Source: Goodfellowiella coeruleoviolacea (GTDB lineage Bacteria > Actinomycetota > Actinomycetes > Mycobacteriales > Pseudonocardiaceae). Taken from it: a stretch of DNA of 64,000 bases. Below, piece after piece: positions 35,046 to 42,952 of this stretch. Under the pieces are notes generated by a model. The model searched no databases and was not told the origin of the DNA. It saw only the letters and a list, made by a program, of their open reading frames with translations. Numbering within the stretch: the stretch's first letter is position 1; each line of letters opens with the position of its first letter. A program made the translations under genes and the position numbers. The stretch is taken from contig NZ_JAMTCK010000016.1 of the NCBI RefSeq assembly GCF_024171785.1, forward strand, positions 62,001-126,000, given 5' to 3'.

Positions 35046-36650
35046 ATGCCTAGCGGGACACCCGGCCTTGATCGTTCGCGACCCGGTCACTCGGACCACG
35101 CGACCTCCGCATCGCCCGTCCCGCCCGCAGCAGCCGCCACCCCTGACTCCGCCGCTACCCCGCACCCCCACGAGCCCAGCCCCCACCCTTCCCTGGGGGG
35201 CGACCCCGGGTCCAGCCTATCGGTGGCGGGGGTGGAAAACCGGACTCGATCGGAAGTTGTGGACAACTCGGGGGCCTGTGGACAACTGGCCCCTCAGCAG
35301 GGTGAAGACCGTCCTGATGCTCAGGTTCCGGGGTACACTGCCGCGCCGCTGCCAGCCCAGCCGGCTGCCAAGAACCTCGACCCGCACGTGCGGCGCTACG
35401 CCCAGCGCACCGCCGGGATGACCGCGTCCGAGATCCGCGCGCTGTTCTCCGTGGCCAGCCGTCCCGAGGTGGTGTCCCTGGCCGGCGGCATGCCCTACCT
35501 GGCCGCTCTGCCGTTGGACTCGCTGTCCGCCGAGGTCGGCCAGCTGATCGCCGAGGACGGGCTGGTCGCGCTGCAGTACGGCTCCGCCCAGGGCATCCCC
35601 GAGCTGCGCGAGCAGATCTGCGAGATCATGGCGTTGGAGGGCATCAGCGCGCACCCCGACGACGTGGTGGTCACCGTCGGTTCCCAGATGGCCCTGGACA
35701 TGGTGACCAGGATCTTCTGCGATCCCGGTGACGTGGTGCTCGCCGAGGGGCCGTCCTATGTCGGCGCTCTCGGTTCGTTCGCCGCCTACCAGGCGCAGGT
35801 TGTGCACGTGACCATGGACGAGCACGGACTTGTGCCGTCGGCCCTGCGCGAAGCGCTGGCGTCGGTCGCGGCCAGTGGCCGGCGGGTCAAGTTCCTGTAC
35901 ACGATCCCCAACTTCCAGAACCCCGCCGGGGTAACCCTCGCGGTCGAACGGCGCGCCGAGGTGCTGGAGATCTGCGCCCAGCACGGCGTGTTGGTCGTGG
36001 AGGACAACCCGTACGGGCTGCTCGGGTTTGACGGCCAGATCTATCCGGCGCTGCGCTCACTCGACGCGGACAACGTGGTCTACCTGGGCTCGTTCTCGAA
36101 GACCTTCGCGTCCGGCCTGCGGGTCGGCTGGGTGCTGGCTCCGCATGCCGTGCGCGAGAAGCTGGTGCTGGCCGCCGAGTCGGCCACGCTGTGCCCGCCG
36201 ACCATGAACCAGCTGATGGTCTCCCGCTATCTGGCCACCCATGACTGGAAGGGCCAGATCAAGACCTACCGCGAGGCGTACCGCGAACGCCGGGACGCCA
36301 TGCTCAGCGCGTTGGACCAGTACATGCCGGCCGGGTGCACGTGGACCAAGCCGGACGGCGGCTTCTACGTCTGGGTGACCGTGCCCGAGGGCGTGAACAC
36401 CAAGGCGATGCTGCCGAGGGCGGTGACGCAACGGGTCGCCTACGCGTCCGGCACCGGGTTCTACGCGGACAGGCTGGGCAGTCGGCAGATGCGCCTGTCG
36501 TACTGCTACCCCACGCCGGAACGCATCCGGGAAGGTGTCCGTCGGCTGGCGAACGTGCTCGGCGACGAACTGGAGCTGTACAACACGTTCGGCTCGATGG
36601 CCGGCCGGGAGGTCTCCGGGCCGGAGTCCCCGTCACCGAACACCGCGTGA
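35046..36650 (+). CDS. PLP-dependent aminotransferase, class I/II, with unusual N-terminal extension
   Basis: A fold-type I aminotransferase core from about residue 110: TAGMTASEIRALFSVASRPEVVSLAGGMPYL, DVVVTVGSQMALD, EDNPYGLLGF and the Schiff-base lysine in GSFSKTFASGLRVGW (Lys352 from this ATG). It belongs to the 2-aminoadipate/LysN-like group; substrate unknown. ATG at 35046 has GGAG 6 bases upstream and TACACT about 55 bases upstream, but the first 110 residues are Pro/Ala/His-rich and encoded by a C-rich/DnaA-box repeat, so the functional start could be later (GTG 35259 or ATG 35418). The 306 bases before it hold no gene. Confidence 0.85.
   Translation: MPSGTPGLDRSRPGHSDHATSASPVPPAAAATPDSAATPHPHEPSPHPSLGGDPGSSLSVAGVENRTRSEVVDNSGACGQLAPQQGEDRPDAQVPGYTAAPLPAQPAAKNLDPHVRRYAQRTAGMTASEIRALFSVASRPEVVSLAGGMPYLAALPLDSLSAEVGQLIAEDGLVALQYGSAQGIPELREQICEIMALEGISAHPDDVVVTVGSQMALDMVTRIFCDPGDVVLAEGPSYVGALGSFAAYQAQVVHVTMDEHGLVPSALREALASVAASGRRVKFLYTIPNFQNPAGVTLAVERRAEVLEICAQHGVLVVEDNPYGLLGFDGQIYPALRSLDADNVVYLGSFSKTFASGLRVGWVLAPHAVREKLVLAAESATLCPPTMNQLMVSRYLATHDWKGQIKTYREAYRERRDAMLSALDQYMPAGCTWTKPDGGFYVWVTVPEGVNTKAMLPRAVTQRVAYASGTGFYADRLGSRQMRLSYCYPTPERIREGVRRLANVLGDELELYNTFGSMAGREVSGPESPSPNTA
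35177..35285. repeat. Composite C-rich / DnaA-box element, copy D, inside an open reading frame
   Basis: A C-rich stretch with TCCCTGGGGGGCGACCCC runs into TCCAGCCTA ending at 35219. After 38 bases come DnaA boxes TGTGGACAA at 35258-35266 and 35277-35285, 19 bp apart. It lies within the first 80 codons of the aminotransferase frame as opened by ATG 35046. Confidence 0.75.
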
Positions 36651-36852
36651 TCCAGCCGCCCGCGGATCTTCTCGCGTTGTCCCGGCAGTCCGGGTGAGGC
36701 CCGGCTGGGTGCTGGCTGTTTGTCGACCTGTCGGCCGGTCGCTATGTTGCCTTGTCGTTCTGACAGGCTGTGGTCCCGGTTGGTCGCCGGGTGACAGTGG
36801 GTCGGGCCAACGACGTCGGTGACGGCGAGTCGGGCGATGGTGAGGAGTGACG

Positions 36853-37803
36853 GTGTCGGATCAGTGGGTCGCGGTGCTTGCGGGCGGGTTGTCGCACGAA
36901 CGCGAGGTGTCCCTGCGGTCCGGTCGCCGGTTGTCCGCGGCCCTGCGCGGGGTCGGGATGACCGTGGACGAGTGGGACGCTGACGCCAATCTCCTCACCC
37001 GGCTGCGGGAACACCGGCCGGACGCGGTGGTGATCGCGCTGCACGGGGGTGCCGGGGAGAACGGTTCGGTCCAGTCGGTTCTGGAGATGCTCGGCGTGCC
37101 GTACGTCGGAACCGATCCGCGGGCGTGTCGACGCGCCTGGGACAAGCCCACGGCCAAGGCGGAGTTGGCGCGAGCCGGCCTGGCCACGCCCGACTGGGTG
37201 GTCCTGCCCCATGCCACGTTCCGGGAACTCGGGGCCCAGGCGGTGCTCGACGCCATGGTGGAGAGCCTGGGGCTGCCGTTGATGCTCAAGCCGGACCAGG
37301 GCGGGTCAGCGCTGGGCGCCCAGGTGGTTCGGGACGCGGCGGCCCTGCCCGCGGCGATGGTGGCATGCCTGGCCTACGGCGAGACCGTGTTGGCTGAGCG
37401 GTTCATCGAGGGTGTCGAGGTGGCGGTCACCGTCATCGACGGGCCGGAGGGGCCAGAGGTGCTGCCCGCGGTGGAGATCCGACCGGAGAGCGGTGTGTAC
37501 GACTACACCGCCCGTTACACGGCTGGGCTCACCGACTTCCACGCCCCGGCTCGACTGGACCGGGCCACGGCGGCGGCGGTCAGCGAGTTGGCCGTGTCAG
37601 CGCACCGGCTGCTCGGGCTGCGGGACGTCTCCCGCACTGACGCGGTGATCGCCCCGGACGGCACCGTGCACTTCCTGGAAGTGAACGTCTCGCCCGGACT
37701 GACCGAGACCTCGCTGCTGCCGATGGCGGTGGAGGCGTCCGGTCGGTCGCTCGGGGAGATCTACGCCGGCCTTGTCGATCGTGCGGTGGCCCGGTCGATC
37801 TGA
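36853..37803 (+). CDS. D-alanine--D-alanine ligase-like ATP-grasp protein
   Basis: A 316-residue ATP-grasp ligase. Features are LAGGLSHEREVSLRSG at the N-terminus, HGGAGENGSVQSVLEMLGVPYVGTD (the Ddl ENGxxQ motif), MLKPDQGGSALGAQVV for ATP binding, and the metal-binding FLEVNVSPGLTETSLLP at the end. It probably makes D-Ala-D-Ala or a related dipeptide; it is shorter than the 350-370 residues of the main actinobacterial Ddl, so it may be a paralogue. GTG 36853 follows GAGGAG by 5 bases; GTG 36847 is the alternative. Confidence 0.85.
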   Translation: MSDQWVAVLAGGLSHEREVSLRSGRRLSAALRGVGMTVDEWDADANLLTRLREHRPDAVVIALHGGAGENGSVQSVLEMLGVPYVGTDPRACRRAWDKPTAKAELARAGLATPDWVVLPHATFRELGAQAVLDAMVESLGLPLMLKPDQGGSALGAQVVRDAAALPAAMVACLAYGETVLAERFIEGVEVAVTVIDGPEGPEVLPAVEIRPESGVYDYTARYTAGLTDFHAPARLDRATAAAVSELAVSAHRLLGLRDVSRTDAVIAPDGTVHFLEVNVSPGLTETSLLPMAVEASGRSLGEIYAGLVDRAVARSI

Positions 37804-37902
37804 CCGTGGCCACCCGTGCCGGCCCATGCCCGCGGACGGATCACCGGGAATCGGCCAAAGGCTGACCGGCGTTTTCGGCGTGGCTCGGTGCTGAGGCCAC
37901 AT

Positions 37903-37946
37903 GGTTGGGGCGGGCGCCGCATGTTGTGCGCGCACCCGCCCCGACC
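37903..37946. terminator. Bidirectional hairpin between the Ddl-like gene and parB
   Basis: GGTTGGGGCGGG (37903-37914) pairs with CCCGCCCCGACC (37935-37946) with one wobble. It lies in the gap between the two convergent genes. Confidence 0.65.
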
Positions 37947-37995
37947 GGTCATGCCAGTGAGATTGTCACCGTGACGTAAGTGGCTCGATAGCGGA

Positions 37996-38991
37996 CTACT
38001 CGCCGTGCGGCGTCCGATTTGCCGCTTCCGGTGCCATCAGGTGAACGATGCGTTCCAGATCGTCCACCGATCCGAACTCGATCACCATGCGGCCCTTGCG
38101 TCGGCCCAGCTCCACCTTGACCCGCGTGTCAAAGGCATCGGACAACCGCTCCGCAAGGTCGTCAAGGCCGGGCGCCTGGATGGGCTTGCGGGGTGCCGCC
38201 TTGGGCTTGGCCGGTTCCGCTGACTTGGCCAGGATGACCGCTTCCTCGGTCGAGCGGACCGAGAGTCCCTCAGCGACGATGCGCGTCGCCAGGTCCTCCT
38301 GCATGCCCGGGTCGTCCAGCCCGAGCAGTGCCCGGGCATGGCCGGCGGACAACACGCCCGTGGCCACCCGGTTCTGCACCGGGTGGGGGAGCTTGAGCAG
38401 TCGGATGGTGTTGGTGATCACCGGACGGCTGCGGCCGATCCGGGCGGCCAGCTCCTCGTGCGTGACGCCGAACTCGTCGAGCAGCTGCTGGTATGCGGCG
38501 GCTTCTTCGAGTGGGTTGAGCTGCACCCGGTGGATGTTCTCCAACAGGGCGTCCCGAAGCATGGCGTCGTCGTCGGTCTGTCGAACGATCGCCGGGATCA
38601 CGTCGAGCCGAGCCCGCTGGCACGCCCGCCAGCGGCGTTCGCCCATGACGAGTTCGTAGCGGCCGGCATCCACCTCGCGCACCACGATCGGCTGCATCAG
38701 ACCGAACTCGCGGATCGAGTGCTCCAGCTCGGCCAGAGCCTCCTCGTCGAAGTGCTCCCTGGGCTGCTTCGGGTTCGGCCTGATCGACGTGATCGGTATT
38801 TCCCGGTACACGGCGCCAGCGATCTGGCCGCCGTTCTCGACCTGACCAGCGTCATCCACACTCTGGATGGCCGACGCGGCAGCACCAGCAGCACCGGCGG
38901 CTGATACCGCACCACCCGGTGTGGGCAGCGTTGGACCACTGGGAATCAGTGCGGCGATGCCTCGGCCGAGGCCCCCTCTGCGACCATTCAT
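37996..38991 (-). CDS. parB: Chromosome partitioning protein ParB
   Basis: A 331-residue ParB/Spo0J clamp. The N-terminal CTP-binding domain has [12 protein letters not shown] and the [11 protein letters not shown] box. The central helix-turn-helix ([26 protein letters not shown]) reads parS. The C-terminal segment ([30 protein letters not shown]) dimerises. It loads at parS sites and spreads by CTP-dependent sliding to help segregate oriC. ATG at 38991 overlaps the parA stop (ATGA). Five parS sites lie 1-3.4 kb away. Confidence 0.96.
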   Translation of the reverse strand: MNGRRGGLGRGIAALIPSGPTLPTPGGAVSAAGAAGAAASAIQSVDDAGQVENGGQIAGAVYREIPITSIRPNPKQPREHFDEEALAELEHSIREFGLMQPIVVREVDAGRYELVMGERRWRACQRARLDVIPAIVRQTDDDAMLRDALLENIHRVQLNPLEEAAAYQQLLDEFGVTHEELAARIGRSRPVITNTIRLLKLPHPVQNRVATGVLSAGHARALLGLDDPGMQEDLATRIVAEGLSVRSTEEAVILAKSAEPAKPKAAPRKPIQAPGLDDLAERLSDAFDTRVKVELGRRKGRMVIEFGSVDDLERIVHLMAPEAANRTPHGE

Positions 38992-40061
38992 TCTGTCCCC
39001 TTCTCAGCACCGTATTCGGCGATTTCCCGAGCGGCGTCGAGATAGCTCATGGCTCCGCGTGAACCTGGGTCGTAGGCCAACACGGTCTGTCCGTAGCCGG
39101 GAGCCTCGGAAACCTTGACGCTCCGCGGGATCACGGTCCGGAGAACCGTGTCGCCGAAGTGGCCGCGCACCTCGCTGGTCACCTGGTCGGCGAGTTTGGT
39201 CCGTCCGTCATACATTGTGAGCAGGATGGTGGACACGCTGAGTGTGGGGTTCAGGTGGGCCTGCACCAGCTCGATGTTGCGGAGCAACTGCCCCAGCCCC
39301 TCCAGGGCGTAGTACTCGCACTGGATGGGGATCAGGACCTCCTTGGCCGCCACCATCGCGTTCACGGTGAGCAGCCCCAGCGAGGGCGGGCAGTCGATGA
39401 AGACGTAGTCGGGCTGAATCTCGTCCAGCGCCTCGGAACTCAGCGCCTCCTTCAGCCGGGACTCCCGGGCGACCATGGACACCAGCTCGATCTCGGCACC
39501 GGCCAGGTCGATGGTGGCCGGCACGCAGTACAGCTTGTCACTCTGGCTGGACACGGCAGCGGCATCCGCCAGCGACAGCTCACCGATCAACACCTCGTAG
39601 ACCGAAGGGGTGCCCGAGCGGTGCTCGACGCCAAGCGCGGTGCTGGCGTTGCCCTGCGGGTCCAGGTCGATCACCAGAACCCTGAGCCCGTGCAGGGCGA
39701 GCGCGGCGGCGAGGTTCACGGTGCTTGTCGTCTTGCCAACACCCCCCTTCTGATTGGCCACGGTGATCACGCGGCGGTGTCGAGGGCGGGGAAGCTGGAG
39801 GGATTCGGGGTGCAACACGCGGGTGGCGCGTGCAGCCTCTTCGGCAATCGGGGTCCACACGGCTCTGTCTCCTGCCGTCACTGCGTCTACCGTGACTATG
39901 TCGGTTGTCGGGTTAATGGGGCGAAGCACCTCGCCGGCACCGACAGCACCGGCGGGCGCCGCGTCGAGGGGTGCTGTTTCACGTGAAACACGGGTCGCGT
40001 CGGGGATTGTGCTCGTTGTGTAGTCGCCTGCGGAGTGTGCCGGATCCGAGTACACGCTCAT
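38988..40061 (-). CDS. parA: Chromosome partitioning ATPase ParA
   Basis: A 357-residue ParA/Soj ATPase with the deviant Walker A KGGVGKT (residues 105-111), [10 protein letters not shown] and the Walker B region [12 protein letters not shown]. It forms the nucleoid gradient that moves ParB-parS complexes. The first 98 residues are a Pro/Ala-rich extension, longer than in most ParA proteins but common in actinobacteria; a parS site is encoded within it. The start at 40061 overlaps the rsmG stop (ATGA), so rsmG-parA-parB form one operon. Confidence 0.95.
   Translation of the reverse strand: MSVYSDPAHSAGDYTTSTIPDATRVSRETAPLDAAPAGAVGAGEVLRPINPTTDIVTVDAVTAGDRAVWTPIAEEAARATRVLHPESLQLPRPRHRRVITVANQKGGVGKTTSTVNLAAALALHGLRVLVIDLDPQGNASTALGVEHRSGTPSVYEVLIGELSLADAAAVSSQSDKLYCVPATIDLAGAEIELVSMVARESRLKEALSSEALDEIQPDYVFIDCPPSLGLLTVNAMVAAKEVLIPIQCEYYALEGLGQLLRNIELVQAHLNPTLSVSTILLTMYDGRTKLADQVTSEVRGHFGDTVLRTVIPRSVKVSEAPGYGQTVLAYDPGSRGAMSYLDAAREIAEYGAEKGTE
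39975..39990. promoter_or_regulatory. parS site 1, inside the parA coding region
   Basis: TGTTTCACGTGAAACA, a perfect match to the universal 16-bp ParB site. It encodes the ParA residues around VSRETA. Confidence 0.95.
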
Positions 40062-40768
40062 CGATCCTTCCTCTTTCTCCGCCTGCCGTCACGACGCTCG
40101 GTCGACTCGCCGCGCTCGACCAGGACGACCGTGGTCGGCTGATCGAGCACTTCACTGCCACACGTCACGACCTGCTGGCGGACGCCACCGGCCCGTGTGA
40201 GTGCCGGAGCATCACGGGCCAACTCCTCTGCCGCACTGGCTCCCTTGAGTGCCACCAACAGACCACCGGGCCGGAGTAGCGGAAGGCACCACGAGGCAAG
40301 GCGTTCGAGCGGCGCGACAGCGCGGGCGGTCACCACATCACTGCCACTGAGCCGCTCACGCACATCGGCCTCCTCCGCACGTCCCCGGAGCACTGTCACG
40401 TTGAGGTTGAGTGCCGCCACGACCTCGTTCAGCCAGGCGATCCGCCGAGCCATCGGCTCCAGGAGCGTGAGTTCCAAGTCTGGCCGAGCGAGCGCCAAGG
40501 GGATTCCCGGCAGTCCGGCTCCAGAGCCTACGTCCACCACCCGGCAGTTCCGGGGTAGCAACTCGGCAATAACAGCCGAATTGAGTAGATGGCGGTCCCA
40601 GAGCCGGTCAACCTCGCGTGGCCCAATCAGACCACGGGCAACCCCATGCTCGGCAAGGAGTTGAGCAAAGGCGATCGCGCCGTCGAGCTGATTCCCGAAA
40701 ATGGCGCTAGCCGCCGCCGGCGCCGGGGGCACGGCCAGCGGGTGGTCCACTTCGCCTGAGTCGGTCAT
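40058..40768 (-). CDS. rsmG: 16S rRNA (guanine527-N7)-methyltransferase
   Basis: A 236-residue SAM-dependent methyltransferase (GidB). It has VVDVGSGAGLPGIPLALARPDLELTLLEPMARRIAWLNEV as the SAM-binding region, VTVLRGRAEE and the catalytic-loop segment VTARAVAPLERL. It methylates G527 in the 530 loop of 16S rRNA; loss gives low-level streptomycin resistance in other bacteria. ATG 40768 has AGGA 8 bases upstream; ATG 40783, just beside a parS site, is the alternative and would add five residues. First gene of the rsmG-parA-parB operon. Confidence 0.94.
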   Translation of the reverse strand: MTDSGEVDHPLAVPPAPAAASAIFGNQLDGAIAFAQLLAEHGVARGLIGPREVDRLWDRHLLNSAVIAELLPRNCRVVDVGSGAGLPGIPLALARPDLELTLLEPMARRIAWLNEVVAALNLNVTVLRGRAEEADVRERLSGSDVVTARAVAPLERLASWCLPLLRPGGLLVALKGASAAEELARDAPALTRAGGVRQQVVTCGSEVLDQPTTVVLVERGESTERRDGRRRKRKDR

Positions 40769-40782
40769 GTTCTCCGTCCTCA

Positions 40783-40798
40783 TGTTCCACGTGAAACC
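40783..40798. promoter_or_regulatory. parS site 2 (one mismatch) at the start of rsmG
   Basis: TGTTCCACGTGAAACC; the inner 14 bases differ from GTTTCACGTGAAAC at one position. It abuts the upstream ATG of rsmG, so ParB loading here could interfere with operon transcription. Confidence 0.8.
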
Positions 40799-40845
40799 AC
40801 GTGAGTTCCTTGCCGAGCTGTTCGCCCCCGCTGGACGCGAGGGGC

Positions 40846-40861
40846 GGTTTCACGTGAAACC
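40846..40861. promoter_or_regulatory. parS site 3
   Basis: GGTTTCACGTGAAACC: perfect inner 14-bp core, 63 bp from site 2. Confidence 0.93.
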
Positions 40862-41090
40862 ACGTGCTGGTCGATCGTCCCGACGCCGCCCCCAGTCCGT
40901 CGCGCACCTGGCGGCGACGTGGAATGGGATGCGTCGACCGGGGGATCGCAGTGGGGACGATGCACCTGTCGGCGTCCTCGCGGTGGGCCCCCAGCCTTCG
41001 AGCGGCGGTTCGCCGCGCAATCCACGATCGACTACATCATGGCGGACGTGGTCCGCTCTCCTCCTGCAGGGTCACCCGATCGAGCCGCAG

Positions 41091-41118
41091 TTATCCACAG
41101 GGGGCCGGGTTATCCACA
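41091..41118. promoter_or_regulatory. DnaA-box pair in the parS region
   Basis: TTATCCACA at 41091-41099 and at 41110-41118, both in the same direction and 19 bp apart. A weaker box, GCGTCCACA, follows at 41141-41149. A CCCAGTAACGT / GGGGGTCCCCCC segment like that of the 9.7 and 10.3 kb cassettes lies just after (41152-41188). Confidence 0.8.
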
Positions 41119-41484
41119 GGTGTCTTCCACACTGTCGATCGCGTCCACAATTCCCAGTAACGTAGATCTTGGGGGTCCCCCCACGGGGCAGGACGACGGG
41201 TGCGCGGCTGCTCGGGGGACGCCAGCCGCGGCACGGTACTGGGTCGGCCGCCCGCTGTTTTTGCGCCGGTGTCATCGCGGTCGGACTCGGAGGTTCGTCC
41301 CCTGTGGGGACAGGAAAGCGGGAGCCGTGGGGTTCCGCATCGGCCGACCGATTGCCGGGTGGTGATCGGACAAACCCCAGGTCACGCGGCCGAATCCGCA
41401 GTTCTCCCGGCGGGCCGCGTTGCTCGGCGGTTCGCCGGAGCGGGCGGTGGAACCGGGAGTCAGACACCAGCCGCTCACCAGTTC

Positions 41485-41498
41485 GTTTCACGTGAAAC
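41485..41498. promoter_or_regulatory. parS site 4
   Basis: GTTTCACGTGAAAC, perfect 14-bp core, within the gene-free segment between rsmG and jag. Confidence 0.93.
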
Positions 41499-41642
41499 CT
41501 CACCGGTGCGGACGGATCGGCGCGGGCGGGCCGAGCTGATGTGTGTCGGCGAGCGGGCACCCGGATGAACAGCGTGGTCCGTGCCGCCCGGAGCCGTGAC
41601 CGGCTCAGCACTCCCGTGCTACACACCTGCGCACAGCATGGC

Positions 41643-41671
41643 TGTGGATAACTCGGGCTGCCTGTGGACAA
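41643..41671. promoter_or_regulatory. DnaA-box pair
   Basis: TGTGGATAA at 41643-41651 and TGTGGACAA at 41663-41671, 20 bp apart, same direction. The whole stretch 40862-42323 contains no ORF with native codon use that I can support. It holds parS sites, DnaA boxes and, near 42000-42070, a purine-rich tract with repeated GGGGAGAGAC. Confidence 0.8.
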
Positions 41672-42323
41672 CTGGCGACCGGCGCCAAACCCCACCGCGC
41701 CCGGAGTGAGCGCGGGCCGCGGAGCAGGATCTTGGCGGTGAACGGCCGTGCCGCACGAGCTGGGTGCCCTGTGTCGGGGGAGCGCGGACGGCGCGGCCGG
41801 GGAGCCTGCTGCTGGCCGCCCACCGCGGGTTGGTGCCGGTTGCCGGGAGCAGCGGGTCAACAGGGTCGCCCGTGCCGTTGCTCAGGTGGCCGACGGTACG
41901 GTCGGCGCGCGCTGACGTCGGCCCAGAGTCGCCCGTGCGGTGCTCGCGTGATCGTGGGGATATCGGATCGGCGAGCTGAGCGCGGCGTGCGTGACCCCGG
42001 CCGGAGAGCGGGGGAGAGCGGCGAAGAGCGGCAGAGAAAGGCGGGGAGAGACGGGGAGAGACGGGGACAAGGTCATCGGGACGGGCGCGACCGGCCAGTG
42101 TGCTGGGCCACGGGCAGCGGGTGGTTCAGCGCGGCCAGGAGCAGCGGGTGGGAGCACGGGATGCGGCCGGCGGATCGGAGGCTCCGGTACTGCCACTGCG
42201 GGCTATCACCACGCGGTGCATCAGGAGGTTGGGAGTGCGCGTGCGGTGGCGCGGTCAGGACGGGAGCGGAACGTGGTGAGGCGGGCGTGGTGCCGCCTCG
42301 GCCGGCGGGGCTGGTCAGGGCAC

Positions 42324-42360
42324 AAAAAAGGGGGGCCTGTTTCACGTGAAACAGGCCCCC
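42324..42360 (-). terminator. Intrinsic terminator of the rpmH-jag operon, with parS in its stem
   Basis: 42331-42360 is a perfect 30-bp palindrome whose middle 16 bases are parS. On the jag strand it is followed by a run of six T (42329-42324). It lies 19 bases after the jag stop, so it looks like a textbook intrinsic terminator. Confidence 0.85.
42338..42353. promoter_or_regulatory. parS site 5, inside the terminator palindrome
   Basis: TGTTTCACGTGAAACA, perfect, flanked by GGGGGCC and GGCCCCC, which extend the palindrome to 30 bp. Confidence 0.95.
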
Positions 42361-42378
42361 GGCGCGCTGCGCCAGCGG

Positions 42379-42924
42379 TCACGGCTGCGGGAAGACCACA
42401 ACCCGCCGCTGCGGTTCCTCGCCCTCGCTCTCGCTGTGCACGCCCTTGACGCTCGCCACGGCGTCGTGCACCACCTTGCGCTCGAACGGCGTCATCGGGT
42501 GCAGGCGAACCCGCTCACCCGACGCCAGCACCTTCTCCGCCGTCCGCTTGCCCAACTCAGCGAGTTCGGCGCGACGGCTCGCCCGCCACTGCGCGATGTC
42601 CAGCATCAACCGGCTGCGCGAACCGGTCTCCTGCTGCACCGCCAGCCGGGTCAACTCCTGCAGCGACTCCAGCACGACCCCGCGCTGGCCGACCAACTTC
42701 TCCAGGTCGTCGCCACCGTCGATGCTGACCACCGCACGGCCGGCTTCCACGTCGAGGTCGATGTCGCCGTCGTAGTCGAGCAGGTCGAGCAGCCGCTCCA
42801 GGTAGTCCCCGGCAATGTCGCCCTCCCGGACCAGAAGGTCCTCGGAAGTGCCCTCGCCCGAGCCCGCCGCCACTTCTTGGTCCTTCGGTTCCGCGCCGGT
42901 CGTCTGCAACGTCTCCGACACCAT
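42379..42924 (-). CDS. jag: Jag/KhpB-family single-stranded RNA-binding protein
   Basis: A 181-residue protein with a KH-like domain (about residues 45-110: DGDIDLDVEAGRAVVSIDGGDDLEKLVGQRGVVLESLQEL) and a C-terminal R3H domain (RLHPMTPFERKVVHDAVASVKGVHSESEG). It lacks the N-terminal Jag_N part found in firmicutes. It binds RNA and, with KhpA, is linked to cell division and envelope growth in other bacteria. It follows yidC after 28 bases; start ATG 42924 with GGAG 7 bases upstream. Confidence 0.92.
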   Translation of the reverse strand: MVSETLQTTGAEPKDQEVAAGSGEGTSEDLLVREGDIAGDYLERLLDLLDYDGDIDLDVEAGRAVVSIDGGDDLEKLVGQRGVVLESLQELTRLAVQQETGSRSRLMLDIAQWRASRRAELAELGKRTAEKVLASGERVRLHPMTPFERKVVHDAVASVKGVHSESEGEEPQRRVVVFPQP

Positions 42925-42952
42925 GTCTCCTCTCCAGGGTCGAGGCGCCGTG

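Noticed and set aside
41072-42349. Several ORFs of 70-260 codons on both strands in the rsmG-jag gap
   Set aside because: Arg/Gly/Pro/Ser-rich, no native third-position pattern, no ribosome-binding sites, and they overlap parS sites and DnaA boxes.
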